A stretch of DNA of 64,000 nucleotides, from positions 3,162,001-3,226,000 of the forward strand of contig NC_026502.1 of NCBI RefSeq assembly GCF_000182925.2, written 5' to 3'. Each line of letters starts with the position of its first letter. Positions within the stretch are counted from its first letter, which is position 1. This DNA is from Neurospora crassa OR74A (taxonomy: Eukaryota; Ascomycota; Sordariomycetes; Sordariales; Sordariaceae). Of this stretch, positions 1 through 9,559 are shown piece by piece. The notes under the pieces were generated by a model. That model had not been told where the DNA came from and ran no database searches. It saw nothing but the letters and a program-made list of their open reading frames with translations. The position numbers and the translations under genes are program-made.

Positions 1-739
1 AAGACAAATTACTACGATGACGATGACGACGACGAACTCAGCGAGCTCGAGAGCGAGCCCGAGGATCCAGAACTGGAGGACATGGCTGCGGCAGAGGACG
101 GTGCGGAGGAAGCCGAGGAGGAAGAGGACGAAGACATGGATGCCGATGGCGACGAAATTGAGGTTGCCGAGGATGACGCTGAAGCAGAGGAAGTCGAGCT
201 GGATAGCGATGAGGAGGGCGGCAGTCGCGGCGGCACGCCGGATATATCCAAGATGACGGCTCGTCAGCGAGCCAAGGTTGGCGTTGCGTCTCACGAGTAC
301 ATGAAGCTCTCGGACGAAGTTCAAGCCAAGAAGGTTTTTACAGCTGAGGAGCTATCAATGAGAAGGGCCGAGATGGCCCGCCGTAGGAGGAACCTCAGCG
401 AGAAGCGTAATGAGGAGGTGAAGGTACGCAACTTCTTGTTTTTCCCCTCAGATGTGAACTGCACAGCTACTTACCACTCACCGCGCGAAACAGATGGAAA
501 CGATCAACAAGCTTCTGAAGAAACAGGCGCCCAAGACCAACCGTAAAGCCGCCCTTCTAAACGGCGACGAGACTCCGGCAGGCGATGCCGAGCCGCCCAA
601 GGCCGACCCCACCTTTGTCCGCTGGATCAACAACAAGTCCGGAAGTAGGATTGCCGTGCCTGAAGACATGCTGGCTGGTCCTGTCGGTCAGGTGTTTACT
701 GGGGGAGTGAAGAGGAAGATGGTCGAGGAGGTTATCTGA
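1..739 (+). CDS. ies2: INO80 complex subunit Ies2-like (PAPA-1 domain), 5' end outside window
   Basis: Probable chromatin-remodelling subunit of the INO80 complex. The open frame runs in from the left edge. It starts with a very acidic stretch (poly-D then E/D-rich to about base 230), followed by the basic PAPA-1-like block: MTARQRAKVG, then a run ending in MARRRRNLSEKRNEE, typical of Ies2/INO80B. A 70-nt intron (424-493, GTACGC...CAG) joins EEVK to METINKLLKKQAPK in phase 0, continuing the same basic helix, so the splice is well supported. The second exon (494-739) ends with the family-like tail FVRWINNKSGSRIAVPEDM and a TGA stop. CDS here is join(1..423,494..739). Acidic N terminus plus PAPA-1 block is the family architecture; nuclear location is inferred. 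The missing 5' part could hold further exons. Confidence 0.82.
424..493 (+). other. intron in the Ies2-like gene
   Basis: GTACGC donor, CAG acceptor, 70 nt, phase 0. Without splicing the frame continues only to a stop at 544-546 and loses the basic helix that the splice restores. Confidence 0.75.
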
Positions 740-3700
740 AATTATGTCTGGTGTTGTTAGAGTATAGTTTTGGGATTGTATCCGTATGATCAGAGGCGTA
801 ATCAGGCGCTCGGTTGTATTCATCGGGAAAATGGCAGGGAGAATGCTCACATTGGAAGTCGGCAAGAAAAAAGACATTAGGATACATACCTCTCGGTCAA
901 GGACCGCAGTTTTAGGTTGCAGAATCAACTATGGCATTTCTCTCATCGGTCGCTGCTTCCGGCTTGACTTGTCTACGCAGACTTGTAAGAGTAATCTACT
1001 CGTCAAGACCAGAAGCGCCCGTTACTGGCCCTAGGCTACCCTCTTGGACATTGAAGTCTGACTGGTATTGATTCCCTAGCCTCGCAGAACCCGGAAGGCT
1101 TTATCACTCCGAGTTACCACGAAAACGTTGACCCAAACCACCAAACAACCGTCGCTGTCCTCACCATTCAATACCGGACCGCTCAGCAACATTACTGCTC
1201 ATTCTTCCCATTCATTTGCGCACACTAGAATAAGATCGTATTACCGAATCCTTTGGTTTCAAGTACCGCTCACTTCAACACCTTTCTCAAGCAACAGGCA
1301 ATGACCTCTTGGAGCCGAGACTACAGCACTTTCAAGTCGAGGCATGAGGTCAAGATGGTGATCCAACACTTGGGATACCGTCAAACTATCTACGGGCCCA
1401 GACTTCTTAATGTCTGCCCCGCCCTACCTGTATTTTTCTCGGACCATCGCGCCCTTTTTGGGCAGTCTCAAGCTGGGAATCGCCTCATCGAACCCGCTGA
1501 CTGTTTGGCTGCAATCAGCGGTCATGGCTGGAGTGTGGCTGGAGTGTGGCTTGTGTCTCAACAACGACTCGACCTACCGACGACAATCGAACTGGCTGCC
1601 TGCCGAGTCCGGCACACTGCCTAGTCCATACAAGAAATTTGATCACTCAGGCACAAACAATATGCAACAAGAACACTCGACTTTCACTCTTCCATTTAAA
1701 ATCCCCCGACTCTTTCTTGACCTTCATCTGATACTTGCGAACATCCAATACAGCATCAATAACTTTCTCTCCATCCCTTCCTGAGTTGAGCTGGCTATTT
1801 GGCTAGCCCTTTGTCCTAACCCTCCATCGCGCTATTTTGCTTAATATTGTGTACACCCTGCTGGCATAAGTCGACAACACTGCAGTACAATACCATATCG
1901 CCATGCCTCACCTCGCATCGCCTCACCTCTGCCTTTTGCCAACAGCACATCAAATAACTGCAATATGACTAACCTCTCTTTCTCCGGAATCATGCCCGTC
2001 CACACGGGCCATGAAACCTTTCTCCACCATGTGAGCCACCGTGGCCACAAGGCTTCGAGAGGGCTTCAGCCCTTCTGCACCCGGGCAGCTCCAATGGTGC
2101 CATCATCATCATCCTCAATGATGATATTGCGATAACATTTCTAGCGAGGAACCACACAAGTTCCTGATATTTACATAATGCTCTCAAGACACCCCCGACG
2201 ATACCTGACCCCCCGGTCCCCGATCCGCGGTCGGCGGAGGGCGCGAGCCCCTTTCGACTGAGCTTGAGCCAACCCTTCCCTTCTCTCAGCCTCTCAGGCT
2301 GTCTTCCGCCCCAAAAGTATCTGACCCGCTCTGGTCTCCATCCGCCGGAGAGGGCAAGCGACCTGACTGTGCTCGACCCACAGTTTCCCTTCTCTTGGAT
2401 CCTGCAGGCCATCATTCATAGCTTCAGGGCTTCCGCGACACTGTCGGGCAAGTCCCAGTGCTTGACGCCGGCACTCTTCACTGGACTCGTGGCATAAATA
2501 TACGAACCGCTACGGTCTCTGTCGGAAGGTCAGTTAGCCCCCTGACGTTACACTAACAGAGGTGCTCGTCATCCTCGACACTTTCAGATATCTCGAGAAA
2601 CAGCACTTGACACAGTCTTTCGTCGAGCTCGAATGCCGAGGCCGACGTCTAGGTACCTAGCTGAAGCCATTGTAGACCTTGTCACGGCGAAGTTTCCACC
2701 GAAAGCTTTCGTACCCGTACGTATTACCATATTAGACACACAGAGCGGTTGTTAGCATACTCACCAGTCTTAGCATGCTTTCCTAACAGTTCAGGGGCAC
2801 CCTTATCCTGCCAGCAGCTGACTTTGGACCACACCGAGCCTGGTCGCGGTCGGACCGACGACAACGGCCTAAGAAGTTTGAGACGCCCATTATCAAAAAT
2901 CTTTCAAGATACTTGGAGGCTAAGGGACAACGAGTTACGCTCGGAAACCTGATCACCGCCACCATATCGAAATCTCTTTCAATAGACATGATAACTGATG
3001 CTCAAAGACTCGATTTGATTCTCTCTTCTTGACAGCCTCTCTAGTGCTTTACGAATTTCCTTCATGCTTTAACGATCTCGGCGGATAGGACGCAGCGTCC
3101 CGCTCGACGGTCGAGAGCGCATAACACCAGCCAGCGAAGACGATCGATGATATCCCGACTTCAATACATTCAAGCCATGACTAGAATGGCTTCAAACAAC
3201 CCGGCAAGGATCTCGTCCGTCCTTGACTGCTTTCCGAACTCTCACGATGAGCTACGACCCTACAAAGCCAGCTACAAGAATTTTCAGCATGTAGTTCAGC
3301 CAGCCTCTGCCAGCTGGTGATCTGTTGCTCGACATCTCCACGCTGCCAGCCCCTTGGCTCTGGACATCTACAATGTCCCTAACCCTAGACCAACTCGTGG
3401 GAACAGAAGCACATCCCACCTTCGACAGTGTCGCATGCGCTGCTCTGCAAAGATTATCGACGAAACACCCACTTTGACTCTTTGCCAGCAACGAAAAGAA
3501 GGCTCAATGACCTGGAAAAGGCTCTCTCTGTCTTCGAATCATCGCTGCGACCACGGCTGCCTTTTACCTGCCTCGAGCACCATGATAGACATACAAACGT
3601 TAGCTTCAGGACCACTTCGGCATGACTTCAACTAGCATCCACCTACAGGGAAACCGTGCCTCGGCGCGTTTCCGCGGACGCTCGACATCCATTGCTCCCT

Positions 3701-6700
3701 AACAGCCAAGGGCAACTTCTACAACATGAACAGCCGTGACCGAGGCGGGTTTGGGGAACGGATCTTGTGCGTCGTATGGGAGACCGCCCAGAGACCTCTC
3801 CCGCAGTCTTGTATTCACCCGTTCTCAGGAAAGTAAGCTTTTCCGGGCTCCTCGTTGGGACACATATGTTTGGGCTGCGCAGGGGAAGTGGAGGAAGTCG
3901 AGATGGATGTGGACACCCTGTGTCCTGCCGTCCCATGGCGCTGCGGTCTCTGTCTGAAAGATATGTTTGCTTCGACCACGGAATCGACTGCTGGGGTTCG
4001 CTCAATTTGTTTTGCTCTTGATGGCCTCATAGAACTACTATTATCCGAAGTAGCGTCTTGTAGTTTAGACCAGTGCATCCCATATTTTTTAGGTTGAATA
4101 AAACAAAATGGTCTTGCGACCAGAGACCATGCCCAGCTGTCATCATGTGCGCACACTACTGCGGGAACGGGTACCTGTCTATGTTTCCCGCTGGACGACT
4201 TCATGTCAGATCCTTGCTCCTGGTGTCGAAATCAACGTCAAGTCGTGACTGAAAAGATGTGACACTCGCGAGTATCACCACCATTATCGGCGAGAAAGGC
4301 GGGAAGATGCGGTATTGAGTTCCGTTCCGTTGGCAGCCTATCATTCATCCTGTTCAGTACACCAATTTAGTCTTGTCTGCTCGGCAATGCTGCAAAAGCA
4401 GTGCTCAGGAGTTTGTTGATGGTGGCCGCTCGCCGACCATATTGGACCGGCCTAACGCCACAGAACATTGTCGCTGATCAAGTCTTGGCGTGTGATGGCG
4501 TTGACAGCTATTTGGAGCGCTGATGTCGATTTTTATGTACGTTATGGTGTTCCGGAACTTCGTCGTCGCGGTCCGGACGTTGGTCGCGCAATAGGTTATC
4601 GTCGAGCGATGCGGGTTGTGGCTTCCATTCGGCTGCTAGTGAGGTCGGGGAGCCACTTGTACTTGACTTGACGTCGGTATTGGTGAAAGCCACCGCTGGA
4701 GGCGCGGGATATTGTCACGTTCTTGACGTACACTGGGGATCGGGTTCGTCGTTTCCAATGTGCTTAGGAAAAAAAAAGAAAAAAAAAAGGAAAAAAAAAA
4801 GGGAGAAAAAAGTACTCAACAGATGGCAGGAACTTTGGCAATTGATGCAAAACCAAGGGTACAACATCTAGGTCAACGAAAGGAAGAGTTAGGCAGTCGT
4901 CAGTCTAAGCCGCTACGTTGATTTCTGATGATCTGAACATTGTGGGTGCGGTTTCCCTGTGGATTTGCTGCATTATCATCCATGATAGCCATGTCGATGC
5001 CGACGACACTGATGGTCTCACGCATCCTATGGACCTTCCACGGATTCCTTCGTCATGCCGTGTGTCCTGTACGTTCAGGTACTGTTACCTCTCGTAACCA
5101 ATGGCCACCGTGGCCACCCAAATTTCTCTGCTTCACCCCCCAAAAAGCTGTTTAGAGGGTAAACTACCGTATGTATTATGTTCTGAGGGTGGGTCTCGTG
5201 GCTTCCCAGGTCCGATGGAGCGACCCCCTCCCCGAACCCGTCAGTGAAGCCTCCCATGAGACTACCAGCAGCTGGTCAACAAAATGTTCAGCATCGGAAA
5301 GCTCGCACATGATAATTCCAGAAGCGCGCTTGACGAGAAAAGCTTGTAGAGAACACGGTTCCATATGTCGGGATCTTCTTGCCCATGCTCTCTGTCAACC
5401 CATCCGGCGGTTACCCATCTCCGGACCCCTTGAGGGTGTAGAGTAGCGGGTAGCCCTATCGTTTTAAGATGAATAGGGGCTCTTACAGTGCTCAGACCGA
5501 TGCTATCTCCTAGTAACCTTTCTCTCAGTTGTCAACACCTGACCTATGGAGATAGTTCAGAGGTACCTATTGCCCATCCAGTGCTCGCCCTTACCTATCC
5601 TCGCCTCCTTTCCTTAACAACGGACCTCGTTGTCGCTCCAGGCCAGGCCCCCATACGTTGTGGCAGCCCCTTTCGTGCATTTACAACTGCCTCATTGTTG
5701 CCAGCCGTCTAGAAAGCTTTTAGATAAAGTCATATTTTCCACACGGGCAGCGTGCTGATTTTGCTGCCCGTGTGGAAAATATACCTGCTCATTGTCGACG
5801 CACCTCATCAACATCCCCGCCCGCGTCATCCCCTACATGGAAACCAAGAGAAACGGGGTACTTTCCCCAGTATTTGCTCTTCGCTTCAACAATGAACCCA
5901 TTCTCAACCATCATATGACAAGGCAGTATCTCTTTCCTAAACCAAAATACCATGGTAGCCATCTTCCACCCGTAGGCTTCCTTCTCTCGAACTTCGTGCA
6001 TGTTTTTCCGGCAAGAGAAGCATGATATCTCGTCCTTCCTGCTGACAGGGACTGGTAAATGAGTCAACCGCAACTCCGTCCTCTTTGCATTATCACGAAT
6101 GCCTCGTCATCTCCTGCATTTGCTTCCATCTACATCTTGTTTCTTGTGCAGAGAGATACCTGACATATATTATTAACTCGTATATGAAGATTTGATAGTG
6201 CTTTCCTGATTTTGTCAGCCAGAAACATGTGCTTGTTGGAAGGGCTATTTATTCTCGCTCTTCCTCCATGTTACTCCCCTTCTTTTTCCTTTCTTTTCTT
6301 CTTCTCTATCCAGCTTCAGACCTTGGGTTCCAAAAGACACCATTTGTTACTGAGTATCTTTCAAATAGTATAAGCCATCTCTACCATCTTCTGTGCTTGT
6401 ATAGCTTTGATCTATCATCACCAAATCCCTTGATTCGTTACTCATCACCAACCTCGCTGTCGTCGGCCTCGCAGCATCGTTGCTATCCACGACAGAACAA
6501 CAACAATCACGATCCTTCACCTCCATCACAGGACTATTCCTTTTGGACCCTCAAGCTTTTGCTTTGGTCCTCGATCATCCGTCGTCGGCTGTCGGTCGTT
6601 GATATCTCCTATTCGATATCCCCACATAGTAGGTAAGCATGAATTTGAAGTTAACCATTCACCGTGATATCTTCAATCATTGGAACCTGTGTTTTGCGGG

Positions 6701-7251
6701 CCATCAAGGTCCTATGCTTATTCTTCTTGCTTTTGTCTGTTATTGTCCTGTATTGTTGCATCTGTGAACTTGGAGATCTCTTCAGGTTTGCACAGCTCAA
6801 GTAAATGCCAGTTTCATGCCATCAAGTATCATCGTTTCTTCCGTCATGTATCATGCGTCTTTTCTCCCTTCGCTCTGTCTCGTCGATCAGTTCTCTTGCA
6901 ATTACCCATCCCCTATTTTCAACCGCATGGCAGCCCACATGTCGGTTGTTGTCTTCACGCGAATGATACACCACCCCCTGAATCGACGACAACGACAACG
7001 GCGGCAACGACATACGTGTCGTTGGTCGACTCGAAGTCCTGGCCGGCCTTTGCTTCATTGACATCGTGGCCGCTGTTACCCTTGCCCCTTGAGCTTGCCT
7101 TTGCAGTTGGTGTTTGCCTTTTTCTCCTTCTTCGAGTCGTCAGTTCTCCTTTGCCCTTCTCATTATCTCTGCTAGTACCGACCACTCGCTTTCTGTGGCC
7201 AGCTCTGGTTAACGCTTAGTATCTTTCCTTTAGATCTTGCCAGTTCTCATC
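740..7251. other. 6.5-kb gene-poor stretch
   Basis: No frame here has a recognisable domain or a convincing exon chain. Base composition is not obviously AT-rich, so it does not look like a heavily RIP-mutated block. Around 2.8-4.1 kb there are several medium frames on the plus strand (for example 3354-3635 and 3855-4097) that read a little like broken coding sequence, but I cannot identify them. An A-rich tract lies at 4770-4809. From about 6230 on the plus strand is CT-rich and probably forms promoter and leader of the gene at 7252; TTTCCTTTAG at 7224-7233 could be a 5'-UTR intron acceptor. Confidence 0.6.
5732..5782. repeat. perfect 20-bp inverted repeat (hairpin)
   Basis: The left arm 5732-5751 (ATATTTTCCACACGGGCAGC) is the exact reverse complement of the right arm 5763-5782, with an 11-nt loop (GTGCTGATTTT). 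Flanking bases do not pair. As RNA it would form a very stable stem-loop. It sits in the gene-poor stretch with no gene near. Confidence 0.9.
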
Positions 7252-8088
7252 ATGTCTTCGTCTTCAAAAGACTCGCAAGATGAGGCCTACGCTCAGTGGC
7301 TCGCTCTTCAACAAGAGTCCGTACGGAACGTGGCGAGGGAAGAGGAAACCACGACGCCGGAGCAGAAGGCCCAAAGGGAGGCAGACCGTCTTGCGTGGTT
7401 GGCATGGAGGGATGAGAACTACGCAAAGAAGAAGGCACCCAAGCCCCGCAAAGCGCGCAAGACAGCTAAACCTCCCCAAGCCCCCAAAAAGGAGACCAGC
7501 CGGAAGAGAAAGAGACCTACCGCTGATCCGGAGAACGGTGGAGGACAAGCAACAACGACTTCCTCCAGCGATCCGGAGGGCGGCCCTCCAAAGAAGCGGA
7601 GTCCGGGGAGGCCGAAGGGTAGTAAGAACAAGCCCAAACCTGGACAACAGCAAGCGCAGGTAGAAGCGGCACAGCAGCCGACGCTACCGCAAGAGCCTTT
7701 GCCAGTCGGTCAACATGACCCCGTTAACGGCTCCACGGGCTCCTCGACCGACTACTTTGGACAGCGTTTCGAGGCGGCGGCCCGCTCCAGGAGGACCTCG
7801 CCTCCGCCCATTCTTCAACCTTCCCTCGTCAAAGCATCGGTACCCAACGCCCAGTTAGTGGGCCAGAGCGAACCGATGCTTGACAGCGCGGAACGCAGTC
7901 AGGACCGAGACCAGAACGACGACGTCGAGGACGAGGACGACCTGTTCGGCGACCGATATGTCGAGATGGCCTCTTCCCAGAGCGAGCCGATGCCTAACAG
8001 CACGGAACGTGATCAGAATCAGGACGACGACGTTGAGGACGTGGACGACCTCTTCGGCGATCGATATGTCGAAATGGTCTCTTCCTAG
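7252..8088 (+). CDS. AT-hook-like basic/acidic protein with duplicated C-terminal repeat
   Basis: Unrecognised 278-aa protein, single exon. The start is the ATG at 7252 (context CATCATGTCT), the first in frame. Residues about 15-65 are charged and W-rich (AQWLALQQESV, RLAWLAWRDENYAKKK) and may form a helix. A long basic segment follows, with NLS-like SRKRKRP and an AT-hook-like KRSPGRPKGSKNK, suggesting a nuclear DNA-binding protein (inference). A Q/P-rich linker leads to two tandem acidic repeats: copy 1 at 7864-7977 (38 codons) and copy 2 at 7978-8085 (36 codons), both ending in DDLFGDRYVEM.SS. The stop TAG stands where a third copy would begin with CAG (Gln): TCTTCCCAGAGCGA in copy 2 versus TCTTCCTAGAGCGA at the stop. 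The long CT-rich upstream region is probably its leader. Confidence 0.7.
   Translation: MSSSSKDSQDEAYAQWLALQQESVRNVAREEETTTPEQKAQREADRLAWLAWRDENYAKKKAPKPRKARKTAKPPQAPKKETSRKRKRPTADPENGGGQATTTSSSDPEGGPPKKRSPGRPKGSKNKPKPGQQQAQVEAAQQPTLPQEPLPVGQHDPVNGSTGSSTDYFGQRFEAAARSRRTSPPPILQPSLVKASVPNAQLVGQSEPMLDSAERSQDRDQNDDVEDEDDLFGDRYVEMASSQSEPMPNSTERDQNQDDDVEDVDDLFGDRYVEMVSS
7864..8085 (+). repeat. in-frame tandem repeat of 114 and 108 bp
   Basis: Two direct copies in the 3' part of the AT-hook gene, each encoding QSEPM...DLFGDRYVEM.SS. They differ by one two-codon indel and scattered substitutions. Confidence 0.85.
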
Positions 8089-9145
8089 AGCGAACTGCGG
8101 GCAAGGTGATGGAGACGAGGAAGAAACTAAACATAATCTTTTCCTCGATATGCTGTCTGTCTCTGGGGTCTTGGTTGTGGGTCGTGCTGGCAGTGCGAAC
8201 TGAACGCTTGTGTGTTGGGGGGTGGAAAAGCGGGAACGAAAAGGGGTCTGTTTCTCAACGGTAACGTAAGAGGAGGAACGAGAATTCCTCGCCGGGAAAC
8301 ACAGTGAATGCTTCTAAGTGCCAAGGCACGGCCGGCCAACCTTGCGTCTCGAGGTAGTCTCCCGGAGGAGGACTGATCTGGGCTTTGGGGTTTCTGGGTG
8401 GTTTTTTTCTTCTTTGATTCCGGATGGAAGAAGCACGATGCCGTGGTTATATCTCCTCTCCCGTCACTGATAGGTAGGCAGCCATCAAAAGGGCATCGAG
8501 GGTCAACGATGGTTGATCGAGTAGACTTTCTTTCATCTTTCGATATCACAATTAGCGAAATAGCGACTCTTCCAATAACATATTCTTCTTCATCTTATAA
8601 AGTGAAGAGTCTATCCCTAAACGTTGGATGATGATTAGCTCAAGTCAAAGCATGTGGAGCCACTGCATTCTATTCTAACTGTGCCGCCAATGTGTGCGAG
8701 TTTGATATCACGACACTCTTCGGGTCAGCCGTCGGCTTCAACATCACCACCCCATCACTTCTCACCACCACCTCACCTTCAACTCACTTTGGCTTCAACA
8801 CCATTTCCAACTTCGACTTGGCCGCAGGCTCCACGCAAAATTTCTGCACAGGGCACACAGAAATTTTTTTCTATTTCAACCCGGCCCCGACCCCTCCTCT
8901 CTTCTCCCAAACTTCCTCCTCGCTTCATCCATCACCAACCACTTGGACCCAAACTCGACCACCACCAACCATCTCAACTTTTCCAACACCCATTCAATCG
9001 CCATTTCAAATTCCGATTGATTCCATCAACTCCGTCTCTTCACTGCCTTTCTACAGTAACTGTCTCTCCATTCTCCTCCCCAATTTCTCGTCGCATTTTC
9101 TGCTTCAACTCGCCACCTTTTGCGACATCGTACAACAATCTGGCA
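8089..9145. other. intergenic region and CT-rich leader of the Q-rich gene
   Basis: No supported gene. From about 8690 the plus strand is markedly CT/CA-rich, typical of a long fungal 5' leader. Open frames across it are a by-product of that composition. Confidence 0.55.
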
Positions 9146-9550
9146 ATGCAGCAGCATCCGCAGCAACTTCAGCGAGGCCAATTACCTCAGCAGCAATTTG
9201 GAGGGCCTCAGCCTCAGAATCTATTCATGCAGCCTGGAAACTACCCGATGCAGATGCCTTCACCAGTCCAGCAGGCCCCGCATCGCGGACAGCGTCGGGT
9301 TTTTGCACAAACCTTCCAGGAGAGCGATCTCCCTCAGCAGTACTTTGGACAGTCACAGTCTCCTCAACAGCCTGCCCAAGTCTTTCAGAACCCTCAGCAG
9401 CATGGCCACAACTTTCAAGAACCCCAGAAGGTTATGTATCATCCCCAACAGGCGCAGATGAACTGGCAGCAGGGAGCCACTCACCCTGACATCATCAACA
9501 ACTCTTTTGAGTTCAATATCCAGCCACAATTGAGTCCCCATGGTATCTAG
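9146..9550 (+). CDS. Q/P-rich upstream frame, ends in TAG just before the main Q-rich ORF
   Basis: 134 codons from ATG 9146 (MQQHPQQLQRGQLPQQQ) to TAG at 9548-9550. The peptide is Q, P, N and F rich, with repeated QNPQQ/QEPQ pieces, the same style as the large ORF that starts 9 bases later in the same frame. I therefore read it as the N-terminal part of one ancestral gene, now separated by a single stop. The only donor-like site next to the stop (GTATCT at 9543) does not restore the frame with the nearby AG sites (ending 9576, 9619, 9676), because none gives an intron length divisible by three. Alternatives: a long uORF, stop-codon readthrough, a strain-specific nonsense change or a sequence error. 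Confidence 0.5.
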   Translation: MQQHPQQLQRGQLPQQQFGGPQPQNLFMQPGNYPMQMPSPVQQAPHRGQRRVFAQTFQESDLPQQYFGQSQSPQQPAQVFQNPQQHGHNFQEPQKVMYHPQQAQMNWQQGATHPDIINNSFEFNIQPQLSPHGI

Positions 9551-9559
9551 GAGAATGCC

